Shown in pieces: positions 1 to 8,032 of a stretch of DNA of 64,000 nt (within the stretch, counting starts at the first letter, position 1; each line of letters opens with the position of its first letter). This DNA is from Tropicimonas sp033101155 (lineage in GTDB: Bacteria > Pseudomonadota > Alphaproteobacteria > Rhodobacterales > Rhodobacteraceae). The notes beneath the pieces are model-generated. The model worked only from the letters and a program-made list of their open reading frames with translations, ran no database searches and was not told the origin of the DNA. The DNA lies in assembly GCF_033101155.1 (NCBI RefSeq), contig NZ_JAWMPX010000002.1:186001-250000 (forward strand), in the 5' to 3' direction. Both the position numbers and the translations under genes were made by a program.

Positions 1-810
1 ATGACACATCTGGAACTGGCAGCGGATCACGGGCATCGCGTCGCGCAGGAGCGGCTTGAGGCGAGCCCGCTGGCCATTCGCGGCCTGACTGTCTCCTATG
101 GAGAGAAACCGGCCGTCTTCTCGGTCGATGCGACCATCGAGGACGGCTCGATGACCGCGATCATCGGCCCGAACGGCGCTGGCAAATCGACCCTGCTCAA
201 GGCCGCGCTCGGCGTGATCAAGCCGCTCTCGGGAACGGTCACGGTCCATGGCAAGCCGTTGGAAAGCGCGCGCGGGCGCATCGCCTATGTGCCGCAGCGC
301 GCCTCCATCGACTGGGATTTCCCGGCCCGCGTGATCGATGTCGTGCTGATGGGGCTCTATCGCGAGCTGGGCATGATCGCCCGCGTGACCGGTGCGCATC
401 GGCGCAAGGCGCTGGACTGCCTGGAGCGGGTCGGCATGGGCGATTTCGCCCATCGCCAGATCGGTCAGCTGTCGGGCGGCCAGCAGCAGCGTGTCTTCCT
501 CGCCCGCGCGCTGGCGCAGGATGCGGATCTCTACTTGCTCGACGAGCCCTTCGCGGGCGTCGATGCGGCGACCGAGAAGGCGATCATCGACGTGCTCAAG
601 GCGCTCAAGGCGCAGGGGCGGACGGTTGTCGCGGTGCATCACGACCTCGCCACCATTACCGACTATTTCGACCATGTCTTCCTGATCAATGTGCGCAAGG
701 TGGCCGAGGGCCCCGTGGCCACGACCTTCACCGCCGAGACGCTGCAAAAGGCCTATGGCGGACGGCTGGCCACGACGCAGATCGACGATCTGGAGCTGGG
801 CGCGGGCTGA
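1..810 (+). CDS. sitB: Metal ABC transporter ATPase (SitB/TroB family)
   Basis: Cytoplasmic ATPase subunit that powers import of a divalent metal, most likely manganese or iron. Walker A (GPNGAGKST) is at residues 56-64, the LSGGQ signature at 157-161, Walker B (LYLLDEP) at 177-183 and the H-loop His near 213. It is followed after 3 bases by two permease genes; an ATPase with two permeases is the Tro/Sit/Mnt layout rather than the single-permease zinc ZnuBC layout. The ATG is the first base of the window, so the true start may lie upstream, and the expected solute-binding protein gene (sitA) would be outside. Family is certain; metal specificity is inferred. Confidence 0.88.
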   Translation: MTHLELAADHGHRVAQERLEASPLAIRGLTVSYGEKPAVFSVDATIEDGSMTAIIGPNGAGKSTLLKAALGVIKPLSGTVTVHGKPLESARGRIAYVPQRASIDWDFPARVIDVVLMGLYRELGMIARVTGAHRRKALDCLERVGMGDFAHRQIGQLSGGQQQRVFLARALAQDADLYLLDEPFAGVDAATEKAIIDVLKALKAQGRTVVAVHHDLATITDYFDHVFLINVRKVAEGPVATTFTAETLQKAYGGRLATTQIDDLELGAG

Positions 811-813
811 CCC

Positions 814-2019
814 ATGTTGTTTGACGCGCTCACGCTCCAGCTTGGCTATAACGCCACGCTGGTGGCTCTCGGCTCGGCCCTGCTGGGGATTTCGGCCGGG
901 GTCACCGGCACATTCCTGTTCCTGCGCAAGCGGGCGCTGGTCGCGGATGCCATCAGCCACGCCACGCTGCCCGGAGTCGGGCTGGCCTTCATCGTCATGG
1001 TCTCGCTGGGCGGGGACGGGCGCAATCTCGCCGGGTTGATGCTCGGCTCCGCTGTCTCGGCATGGGCGGGGTTGCTCGCCGTGCAGGCGATCACGCGGCG
1101 CACCCGGCTGGCAGAAGATGCTGCGATCGGCGCCGTGCTCTCGGTCTTCTTCGGTGCTGGCGTGGTGCTGCTGACGGTGATCCAGAACATGTCCTCCGGC
1201 CGGCAGGCGGGGCTGGACGGGCTGCTGCTTGGCTCGACCGCCGGCATGCTTTTCCAGGACGCGATGATCATCGCTGGCGGCGGCGCTATAACGCTCGCTC
1301 TGGTGTTGCTGCTGCGCCGGGCGATGACACTGGTGGCGTTCGACGCGGAATATGCCCGCTCCATCGGCATCAACACCGACCGGATCGACATGCTGACCAT
1401 GCTGCTGGTGATGGCGGTGACGGTGGTCGGGTTGAAGATCGTCGGGCTGATCCTGATCGTCGCGCTGCTGATAATCCCGCCGGTGACAGCGCGGTTCTGG
1501 ACCGAGCGCAGCGAGCTGGTCGCCGCTTATGCCGGCGCGATTGGCGGCGTCTCGGGCTATATCGGCGCCGCGATCTCGGCCTCGGCGCCGTCGCTGCCCA
1601 CCGGCCCGATCATCGTGCTGACCTGTTTCGCGCTCTTCATTGTCTCGCTCTTCTTCGCGCCCGAACGGGGCGTGCTCGCCGCCTATCTGCGGCATCGGCG
1701 CTTCCAGCGGCGGGTGCATATCCGGCAAGGCCTGCTGGCGCTGGCACAGGAACAGCCGGTCTATGAGCCGCTGACGATCCGGCTGCTGGCCAGCGAAGGT
1801 CTCGCGCGTCGCGACGGCGTGCCGACGGAGGCGGGCAGGGCGCGCGCAGCCAAGGCCCTGCGCGACGAGCATCGCTGGCATGTTGTCCATTCCCTGCCGG
1901 ATTACGAAGCGGTTTCAAGCCTCTATGATGGGTTGCGTGATATCGAGACGGTGCTGACCGCAGACCAGATCGCCGAGATCGACACCCATATTGGCGGGCC
2001 GAAAGGGGTGCCGGCATGA
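814..2019 (+). CDS. sitC: Metal ABC transporter permease with DtxR-like C-terminal extension (SitC)
   Basis: Inner-membrane permease of the ABC-3 (TroC/ZnuB) family, 401 residues. The first 290 or so hold the hydrophobic segments expected for this family. Residues 295-400 form a hydrophilic tail whose sequence (TEAGRARAAKAL followed by RWHVVHSL) resembles the winged-helix/dimerisation region of DtxR/MntR repressors. The second permease downstream lacks such a tail. The stop overlaps the ATG of the next gene (ATGA), so translation is coupled. The tail probably sits in the cytoplasm; whether it senses metal or only aids assembly cannot be told from sequence. Confidence 0.87.
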   Translation: MLFDALTLQLGYNATLVALGSALLGISAGVTGTFLFLRKRALVADAISHATLPGVGLAFIVMVSLGGDGRNLAGLMLGSAVSAWAGLLAVQAITRRTRLAEDAAIGAVLSVFFGAGVVLLTVIQNMSSGRQAGLDGLLLGSTAGMLFQDAMIIAGGGAITLALVLLLRRAMTLVAFDAEYARSIGINTDRIDMLTMLLVMAVTVVGLKIVGLILIVALLIIPPVTARFWTERSELVAAYAGAIGGVSGYIGAAISASAPSLPTGPIIVLTCFALFIVSLFFAPERGVLAAYLRHRRFQRRVHIRQGLLALAQEQPVYEPLTIRLLASEGLARRDGVPTEAGRARAAKALRDEHRWHVVHSLPDYEAVSSLYDGLRDIETVLTADQIAEIDTHIGGPKGVPA

Positions 2020-2945
2020 GCGGAGAAGAGTTCGTCCCGCTGAGCCTCGTGCCGATCCTGATCGGCACTTTCACGGCAATTGCCTGCGCGCTGCCCGGCA
2101 ATTTCCTCGTGCTGCGAAAACAGGCGCTGATCGGCGACGCGATCAGCCATGTCGTGCTGCCGGGCATCGTCGTCGCTTTCCTCGTGACCGGCACGCTGGG
2201 GACCTGGCCGATGATGATCGGTGCCGGGCTGGCGGCGATTGTCGCGGTGATCCTGATCGAGGCGATCCGCCGGCTCGGCCGGATCGAGACCGGTGCCGCG
2301 ATGGGCGTGGTCTTCACCTCGATGTTCGCCGGTGGCGTGCTGTTGCTGGAACGCTCCGACACCTCGACCGTCCATCTCGATGTCGAACATGCGCTGATGG
2401 GGAACCTGGAATCGCTGATCTGGCTCGATGCCGATGGCTGGGCCTCGCTGCTCGACCCGGTGGCGCTGGCCGAGCTGCCGCCGGAGCTGATGCGGATCTT
2501 CCTGACCCTGCTGGGCGTTTCCGCCTTCCTCTGGCTCTTCTGGCGTCCGCTCAAGATATCGACCTTCGACGAGAGCTTTGCCGAGGGGCTGGGCATCCGC
2601 ACTGGCGCGCTCGGCATGGCGCTGGTCATCGTCTCGGCCATCGCGGCGGTGGCGGCTTTCGACGCGGTCGGCTCGATCATCGTCATCGCCATGTTCATCT
2701 GTCCGCCGGCCGCAGCCCGGCTGATGACCGACCGGTTGGAGACGCAGATCGCCTGGTCGGTCGGCTTTGCGACAGTGTCGGCGGTTCTGGGCTATGTGTT
2801 CGCAGGCTATGGCCCGCTCTGGTTTGGCGGCGACAACGCGGTCTCTGCCGCCGGCATGATCGCAACGCTCTCCGGTGTGATCCTGGCGCTGGCCGCGCTC
2901 TTCGGGCCAAAACGGTCGCGGATCGGCGCGCCGACCGAAGCCTAG
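2016..2945 (+). CDS. sitD: Metal ABC transporter permease (SitD)
   Basis: Second inner-membrane permease of the ABC-3 family, 309 residues, the usual length for TroD/SitD. It shares with its upstream partner the N-terminal pattern FLVLRKQALIGDAISH, a family signature after the first transmembrane helix. It starts within the stop codon of the preceding permease gene (ATGA overlap) and completes the ATPase-permease-permease operon. The 107 bases before the next gene show no terminator. Confidence 0.88.
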   Translation: MSGEEFVPLSLVPILIGTFTAIACALPGNFLVLRKQALIGDAISHVVLPGIVVAFLVTGTLGTWPMMIGAGLAAIVAVILIEAIRRLGRIETGAAMGVVFTSMFAGGVLLLERSDTSTVHLDVEHALMGNLESLIWLDADGWASLLDPVALAELPPELMRIFLTLLGVSAFLWLFWRPLKISTFDESFAEGLGIRTGALGMALVIVSAIAAVAAFDAVGSIIVIAMFICPPAAARLMTDRLETQIAWSVGFATVSAVLGYVFAGYGPLWFGGDNAVSAAGMIATLSGVILALAALFGPKRSRIGAPTEA

Positions 2946-3052
2946 ACGCTTTCCGAGACAGGGTTTTGGGGCTGGTTGCGCGGTTGCCACCAACGCCTCG
3001 ACGCTTGCCATTCGGGCCGCATCCGGGCAGGGAGAAGAAAAGGACAAGCGAC

Positions 3053-3841
3053 ATGAAGAAACCGACCTGGGTCATCGACAAGGAGCGCGCCAAACGCGCC
3101 GCCGCCGCGCAGACTGTCTGGCTCTTCGGCCTGCATGCCGTGCGCGATGCGCTGGAAAACCCGGCCCGGCAGCGGCTCCGTCTCGTGGTGACACGCAACG
3201 CCGCTGACAAGCTCGCCGATGCCATCGCCGCCAGTGGCATGGAGCCCGAGGTCACTGATCCGCGCAGGTTCGACGTTCCGCTGGATCCGAACTCCGTCCA
3301 CCAGGGGGCGGCGCTGGAAGTGCGTCCGCTCAACTGGGGCAGCCTCGCCGAGATCTGCGAACCGGGTCAGGCGTCGCCCCGTGTCGTGCTGCTCGACCGG
3401 GTCAGCGATCCGCATAATGTCGGCGCCATCCTGCGGTCGGCGGAGGTGTTCGGCGCCCGCGCGGTGATCGGCACGCTGCGCCACTCCGCGCCCGAAACCG
3501 GTGCGCTGGCCAAGACCGCTTCCGGCGCGCTGGAGCGCCAGCCCTATCTGCGCGTGCGCAACCTCGCGGACAGCATGGAGGAGCTGCGCAAGATGGGATA
3601 TGTGCTGCTCGGGCTCGACGGCGAGGCGGAGACGGATCTTGCCGAGGCCGCGCGGGACGCGGCCGATCTGCCGCTGGGGCTTGTTCTCGGCGCGGAAGGG
3701 CCCGGTCTGCGCGAACGCAGTCGCACGACCTGCGACCGCCTCGTGAAAATCGACGCGGCGGGAGAGTTTGGCTCGCTCAACGTCTCCAATGCGGCGGCCG
3801 TCGCCCTATATGCTTCGCGTGGGAGCAGGAGCGGAGCATAA
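3053..3841 (+). CDS. rlmB: 23S rRNA (guanosine-2'-O)-methyltransferase RlmB / TrmH family
   Basis: SAM-dependent SPOUT methyltransferase, 262 residues, predicted to methylate a ribose of 23S rRNA. An N-terminal substrate-binding domain (about 20-95) precedes the catalytic domain with the three family motifs: motif 1 around 111-131 (DRVSDPHNVGAILRSA), motif 2 around 208-219 (LVLGAEGPGLR) and motif 3 around 240-252 (GSLNVSNAAAVA), which form the trefoil knot. The ATG at 3053 follows an AAAAGGAC-type ribosome site. A zinc-ribbon gene begins two bases after the stop. Exact target (G2251 versus a tRNA) is assigned by family resemblance. Confidence 0.87.
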   Translation: MKKPTWVIDKERAKRAAAAQTVWLFGLHAVRDALENPARQRLRLVVTRNAADKLADAIAASGMEPEVTDPRRFDVPLDPNSVHQGAALEVRPLNWGSLAEICEPGQASPRVVLLDRVSDPHNVGAILRSAEVFGARAVIGTLRHSAPETGALAKTASGALERQPYLRVRNLADSMEELRKMGYVLLGLDGEAETDLAEAARDAADLPLGLVLGAEGPGLRERSRTTCDRLVKIDAAGEFGSLNVSNAAAVALYASRGSRSGA

Positions 3842-3842
3842 C

Positions 3843-4139
3843 ATGCACAAGAACATGAAGGTGGCCACCTGCAGCTATTGCGGGACCCGGGCAGCCCTGG
3901 TGTTGGGGCGGGAACGGCATGAGCTTGTCTGTTCGAGTTGCGGGGCGGCGCTCGGGGCGCTGAAAAGCCTCAAGGACGAGAGATCCGCTCGCAAGCCGGG
4001 GCAGGGCGATGTCTACATGTCCCCGGCGTCGCAGAAGCCGAAAAAGGGCAAGCCGTCAAAGAAAAAGAAGTCGAAGAAGCGCGGGGTGAAGCACCTCTTT
4101 GGCAAGATCGTCGATGAGATCGAGGATCTGTTTGACTAG
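3843..4139 (+). CDS. Small zinc-ribbon protein with Lys-rich segment
   Basis: Predicted 98-residue cytoplasmic protein. Two CxxC pairs (C10/C13 and C30/C33) form a zinc ribbon. The following linker reaches a strongly basic stretch (about residues 70-87, mostly Lys) and the protein ends in an acidic tail (EIEDLFD). The ATG at 3843 is chosen because it lies two bases after rlmB and begins the conserved-looking part; an upstream in-frame start would lie inside rlmB. Basic tract plus zinc ribbon suggests RNA or ribosome contact, which would fit coupling to an rRNA methyltransferase, but this is inference. No named family recognised. Confidence 0.75.
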   Translation: MHKNMKVATCSYCGTRAALVLGRERHELVCSSCGAALGALKSLKDERSARKPGQGDVYMSPASQKPKKGKPSKKKKSKKRGVKHLFGKIVDEIEDLFD

Positions 4140-4221
4140 CCACGCAATGCGGATTTTTTGATGTCAAGTGATTTCGAAAAAAGAACGCGCCGTGTTCACA
4201 TTTTTATTACACACCCTTGGA

Positions 4222-4338
4222 AGTGCAGCTGTCATACCTACATTTCTATCATGAGTTGCAGTTTTGGAACAACGCAACTCGCTGCACTGTCCCTCGTTCC
4301 GTACCTGGCGCCCGGCTCATACCGGGCGCCTTTTTCTT
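4222..4338 (+). ncRNA. Candidate structured small RNA with intrinsic terminator
   Basis: No ORF of note covers this stretch, yet it folds well. An 8-base arm AGTGCAGC (4222-4229) pairs perfectly with GCTGCACT (4281-4288) and encloses a second perfect hairpin GAGTTGC (4253-4259)/GCAACTC (4274-4280); the two 3' arms are contiguous, so the helices could stack. After a 18-base single-stranded stretch comes a 9-bp GC-rich terminator. Total about 115 nucleotides. A plausible -10 element (TATTAC, 4205-4210) lies just upstream but no good -35 is seen. It does not look like SRP RNA or a CUCCUCCC-type alphaproteobacterial sRNA. It could instead be a structured 3' UTR of the zinc-ribbon gene. Confidence 0.55.
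4307..4338 (+). terminator. Strong rho-independent terminator
   Basis: Perfect 9-bp stem GGCGCCCGG (4307-4315)/CCGGGCGCC (4322-4330) with loop CTCATA, followed by TTTTTCTTT. It ends the rlmB/zinc-ribbon transcript or the small RNA. The T-tract abuts the left end of the IS1595-like element at 4340. Confidence 0.9.
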
Positions 4339-4339
4339 T

Positions 4340-4364
4340 GGGGGTGTCCGCAAACCGTGCTGGT
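4340..4364 (+). repeat. Left terminal inverted repeat of the IS1595-like element
   Basis: Begins GGGGGTGTCCGCA and pairs with the complement of 5903-5927 at 22 of 25 positions; mismatches fall at positions 14, 16 and 19. Confidence 0.85.
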
Positions 4365-4555
4365 CAGCTATGCGGAGAGAGCTGACGTTGGATGTTGCCG
4401 AAGCGACGACCGGTTCCTGCGCATTGCCGTATTTGGAAGGATCTTGGTCTAGGTCCGCTTAGCAGAACCTGTCGCCGCTCACCAAGTCATTCGTATTGAG
4501 TTTGGAGAAAGGAGGAGAATTACACTATCCTTTGTACCTAGGCATGGGGTGACCA

Positions 4556-5029
4556 ATGGGCAAACGAATCTATCTCCGGTTCAAAAGGTTCGGGTTGTTA
4601 TGCGAGTTCATTAAGAACGGTTATGTCTGCGGATCATTTGACGGACGGAACTACTACTTCGAGTCCACCGATATTGGCCTCTGTCAACTTGAAGAGTACC
4701 CCGGCATGATGGCCCTTAATCCACGTGGCGCATATTCCAAAAAGTTCTCAAGATTTCAAAAAGAAACAGGCATTCTAACGATAAATCTTGGGGCAAGGAA
4801 ATTCCATCTTTTCTTGCGGGACAGAAAGAGCCTGCTGTGGTTTGGATCGAGTATTTCGCTTAGTGGAAATCGAGTTGGATGTTTCTGGATGCCGAAGGGG
4901 CTTTTTCCGATGCGACGATACCTAGAAATCGATAAGAACTCGGATATCGCAGACTGGGAGGCGGTGCTACTTGCCTTTTTCGCGAGTTACCTTCCTGACG
5001 CTGCCACGGACGCCGCTTCAGCTTCGTAA
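4556..5029 (+). CDS. Passenger protein of unknown function within the IS element
   Basis: 157 residues, not recognised. It is rich in aromatic and basic residues (N-terminal KRIYLRFKRFG; several Tyr, Phe and Trp), has no signal peptide or clear membrane helix, and ends in a short Ala/Ser/Asp tail. GGGGTGA three bases before the ATG at 4556 is a suitable ribosome site. Base composition is visibly lower in GC than neighbouring genes. It lies between the left inverted repeat and the transposase remnant, converging with it, which is where IS1595 elements with passenger genes carry cargo. The ORF is intact although the transposase is broken. It may instead be a foreign gene captured between element ends. 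Confidence 0.6.
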   Translation: MGKRIYLRFKRFGLLCEFIKNGYVCGSFDGRNYYFESTDIGLCQLEEYPGMMALNPRGAYSKKFSRFQKETGILTINLGARKFHLFLRDRKSLLWFGSSISLSGNRVGCFWMPKGLFPMRRYLEIDKNSDIADWEAVLLAFFASYLPDAATDAASAS

Positions 5030-5194
5030 TCCGGTCCGTCGCCGCAGCAGTCACTAGCGGTCGGCTGCGGCTTAATTTCAGACATCCGATGGAAACGCTC
5101 AAATGGCCGCTCGGTCGGCAATACTGCAAGTTCGTGCAGGCCGCAGTATCTGTGACTATGGGTTCGACGCCGACAACTGACCGCCACACCATGT

Positions 5195-5888
5195 CTACGA
5201 TGCGCAGACAGTTTCTGCCGGTGGTCCCCCTGCCAGCCGGAAATCCGGCCATCGGATGTAACCATTCAGGTTCTTGGTGGCGGGGCAACAGAACGACTTG
5301 ATGGATAGGTCATAGCGGGCGTGATGCGAATTGACATTCTGGATGTGATAGCAGCCAAGGGCGACCCGTGTTCCGGGCTTGTTGCCAACCACGAAGTGCT
5401 AGATGTCGTCTTTCGCTGCGAGCTTCCATTGGCCGTCGGCGCCGTCAGAGGATAGAATGGCATCGCTGGGCACCAAGGGCCTCATTGCGCACTCCAACGT
5501 GGGGCTCTTCCGGTTCACCATGCGCCGAAGGAGGTTCGTGCCGCTGCGGTCAGCGACAGTGAGAATGGGAGCTGCCACTTCGAGAGGCCTTTCATCATCT
5601 TCAGCCCCTTCGTCGTGAGGTCCTCCCAACGTGCGCGTAGGGGGACGGAAACCTCTTCGAGTTCGCGAAATGCGGAACCAATTCGCGGGACTCCCGCTGG
5701 CAAGTTTCGTCTGCCTCCACGATGCCCGTGATCGCCTCCGACCTTCGCCGAGGATCCTGAACTTTCGTCTGGGCGTCCTCAATCTGGGCCGGGTTCAGGT
5801 CGTCGAGAGCATCGAGGAGTCGACGAAAGCCGTGATAAAGCAACGCCATCCTCCGCTGGAAAAGCTCAGTCAGATCGGCCCTTTCGAG
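5195..5888 (-). pseudogene. IS1595-family (ISXO2-like) transposase, frameshifted remnant
   Basis: DDE-type transposase broken over several frames. One frame (5888 down to about 5690) gives the LLDALDDLNPAQ segment and GIVEADET, the family signature around the first catalytic Asp. A second frame near 5640-5575 gives the Lys-rich TTKGLKMMKGL linker. A third (about 5575-5400) gives ADRSGT and DAILSSDGA, the second catalytic region. A fourth (5392-5195) gives HIQNVNSHHAR and the YIRW end, matching HIQNVN(A/S)xHxR of the family. The readable part starts after an in-frame stop at 5889-5891 and no normal N-terminus is seen. It cannot make active transposase. Confidence 0.8.
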
Positions 5889-5902
5889 TTAAGACGAAGC
5901 AT

Positions 5903-5927
5903 ACCAGCGCGATGTGCGGACACCCCC
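5903..5927 (-). repeat. Right terminal inverted repeat of the IS1595-like element
   Basis: Complement starts GGGGGTGTCCGCA and agrees with 4340-4364 at 22 of 25 positions. One extra C at 5928 may be part of the end. Confidence 0.85.
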
Positions 5928-6062
5928 CGTTTCTATTTCGTTTGGGGGGAACGCGGCTCGGGAGGGGGCGGATGGATCACAGAGGTCTCTTCCAACTCGA
6001 ACGAAAGAGCCGAACCCATCCCTGGGCCCGGCTTCGGTTGTGTCGTCGACTGGTCGTGAAAA

Positions 6063-7667
6063 TCAGCTTCCGGCTGCCCGAACACGCACCCCGGCCGCCT
6101 GCATGGCGGCCCAGATCTTTGCATCGCGCCCGTAGATATCGTCACGATAGTTCATCTGTCCTTTCGCCTTGGCGAAGGCGGTGCGGTACTGGATATGGAC
6201 CGGGATCGGTTTCTCGAGGTTCACCCGCGACTCCACGCCGGTGTTCAGCTTCGACTGGAAAAAACCCTCCGGATCCTTTGTCTGCCGCGCCAGGATCGCA
6301 TAAGCGAGATCCTTCGGGTCCCCCACGCGCACGCAGCCATGCGAGAAGGCCCGTCGGTCGCGTTGGAACAGGCTCTTGGACGGCGTGTCATGCAGGTAAA
6401 TATTGTACTTGTTGGGGAACATGAATTTCACGATCCCGAGTGCGTTGCGCTGCGAGGGCGGCTGCTTGAGGGCGAAGGGGAAAGTCGCCGCGGTGTATTT
6501 GGAGAAGTTCACTGCGGAGCGGCTGATCGTCCGACCGCGGGAGTCCACCAGCTTGAGATGGCTGACCGCGTTCGGGTTGCGCTTGAGCTGCGGCAGGTAT
6601 TCCTTCGTCGCGATGGAGCGCGGCACGTTCCAGGTCGGGTTGATGACGATGAATTCCATCACGTCGGAGAATTCCGGCGTCTGCTGGTTGGACACGTTCT
6701 TGCCGACGACGACGCGGGTGGAGAAGCTTTCCTTGCCACTATCGATGATGCGGGCTGTGAATTCCGGGATATTGACCAGGATATGCCGCTTGCCCTTTGG
6801 GATATTGGTCCAGCGCTCGCGTTCCATCGCAACGAGCACGGAGGTCAGCCGGGTCTTCGCAGGCACGTTGATTGCCTGGATCGTCGCTTCGCCGGCCACG
6901 CCGTCCGGGTTGAGCCCATGGGCAAGCTGGAACTGCTGGACGGCCTTCTGCATCTTGCTGTCATAGCTCTGCGACGCACTGCGCTTCATGTAGCCCATGG
7001 CGATGAGCCGGTTGCGAAGCGCCACGATCGACTGGCCGGACTGGCCCGGCTTGAGCGACGCGCCGGGCAGCTTGGCGCCCCAGCCGCCTTGCGCCAGCAC
7101 CTGTTCGAGCTTCATCTTCTCGGCCAGCAGCGCGGTATATTGCGCTGTCTTCGGCGCCAGCGATTTCATGTAGCCATTCGGCGAGGATTTCGAGAAAGCC
7201 TCGAGCTGCTTGACCTGGTCGCGGCGGGGCAGGTCGCGGACAATGTTGCTGTCGATCTTGCGCGGTACCATCGCGCCCGATTGCAGGTCCTGCGAGAATT
7301 GCACGAACATTTTCGCAGCCAACACCTCGGCCCGTCCCAGATCGCGCGCCGATTTCGCACCCTTGAGCGCGGCTTTGAGTTCGGCGGGATCATAGCGATC
7401 TGCCGGCAGCCCGTGGATCTCGGCCGTCTCCAGCGCTCTGAGCAAAGCAGCCCGGTGGCGCATATCCTTCTTGCCGGTAAAAACGGGTTTGTAGCCGCGC
7501 GTCCGGTAGAAGGTGCCCACGGCCTCATTGCCATAGGCGGCTTCCGCGACCGCTTGTTTGAACGCAGTGACCTGCGCCTGCAACGGAGTCAGCGCCCCGG
7601 TCAGGGCCGTCGCTGCGAGAGCAAGCGCGAGGGCCGGAAGAAACCGTCGGGTCACCGAAATGCTCAT
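6063..7667 (-). CDS. L,D-transpeptidase (YcbB/LdtD type)
   Basis: Periplasmic enzyme that makes 3-3 cross-links in peptidoglycan, 534 residues. A signal peptide covers about 1-32 (RRFLPALALALAATAL...LQAQ). An N-terminal scaffold domain follows, then a peptidoglycan-binding domain at about 205-268, then the YkuD catalytic domain (about 295-450) with H426 and the SHGCVR motif carrying catalytic C445. The ATG at 7667 is preferred over an ATG-less extension to 7796 because it directly precedes the signal peptide and has AAAGGA seven bases upstream. A MepK-like peptidase is divergent at 8033, so making and cutting L,D cross-links may be co-regulated. Confidence 0.9.
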   Translation of the reverse strand: MSISVTRRFLPALALALAATALTGALTPLQAQVTAFKQAVAEAAYGNEAVGTFYRTRGYKPVFTGKKDMRHRAALLRALETAEIHGLPADRYDPAELKAALKGAKSARDLGRAEVLAAKMFVQFSQDLQSGAMVPRKIDSNIVRDLPRRDQVKQLEAFSKSSPNGYMKSLAPKTAQYTALLAEKMKLEQVLAQGGWGAKLPGASLKPGQSGQSIVALRNRLIAMGYMKRSASQSYDSKMQKAVQQFQLAHGLNPDGVAGEATIQAINVPAKTRLTSVLVAMERERWTNIPKGKRHILVNIPEFTARIIDSGKESFSTRVVVGKNVSNQQTPEFSDVMEFIVINPTWNVPRSIATKEYLPQLKRNPNAVSHLKLVDSRGRTISRSAVNFSKYTAATFPFALKQPPSQRNALGIVKFMFPNKYNIYLHDTPSKSLFQRDRRAFSHGCVRVGDPKDLAYAILARQTKDPEGFFQSKLNTGVESRVNLEKPIPVHIQYRTAFAKAKGQMNYRDDIYGRDAKIWAAMQAAGVRVRAAGS

Positions 7668-8032
7668 ATGCCAATCCTTTGAACAAACATGGTTCGTGCG
7701 GTCCGCACAGGATTCCATGGAGCCGTCTCGACTGTCCATCGACATCAAAGATGGCCCGATCATCGGCGCAACTCTGTGACATCGAGTCACCGTCAATACG
7801 TAATTTTACCTGTGGCGACTCAGGCGCGGTCACAAAAGAAGGCAAAAGCCCGCCTTCATTAAGCAATTTTCAGCGAATTTCTGCTCATTTTTACCTGCAG
7901 GGCCGTCTCGCGCAAAATGCGCACTTGGATGGAGAATCACTTTGTGGCATCACAATCTCACACCTGGGGATGAGGTGAACACAAATCCGCGAAACAGCGG
8001 AGCGAGAAGACAAACGGGACAGGCAAGGACCG
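7668..8032. other. Divergent intergenic region between L,D-transpeptidase and peptidase genes
   Basis: 365 bases without a convincing gene. It is AT-richer than average near 7800 and 7860-7890 and must hold promoters for both genes. GTGACATCGAGTCAC (7776-7790) is a short dyad and the minus-strand hairpin at 7834-7857 is listed separately. No other structure was recognised. Confidence 0.6.
7834..7857 (-). terminator. Terminator-like hairpin in the L,D-transpeptidase leader
   Basis: On the minus strand GAAGGC pairs with GCCTTC across an 8-base loop and is followed by TTTTG. It lies about 170 bases upstream of the L,D-transpeptidase start in the same orientation, so it could attenuate the leader or block read-through. 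The stem is only 6 bp and the T-run short. Confidence 0.35.

Larger units (their letters stand above)
4340..5928. mobile_element. Decayed IS1595-family insertion sequence with passenger gene
   Basis: About 1.59 kb bounded by inverted repeats: the left 25 bases (4340-4364) and the complement of the right 25 bases (5903-5927) agree at 22 positions, with the outer 13 identical (GGGGGTGTCCGCA). Inside, a broken ISXO2-like transposase reads on the minus strand from near the right end, and a separate 157-residue ORF reads on the plus strand from the left half. Flanking octamers TTTTCTTT (4332-4339) and GTTTCTAT (5929-5936) match at 6 of 8 places, compatible with a decayed 8-bp target duplication. 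The element is AT-richer than its surroundings. It sits exactly at the T-tract of the upstream terminator. Confidence 0.82.

Noticed and set aside
5929..6062. Second copy of the IS end or nested insertion
   Set aside because: The GGGGGG at 5944-5949 is not followed by the TGTCCGCA of the true ends.
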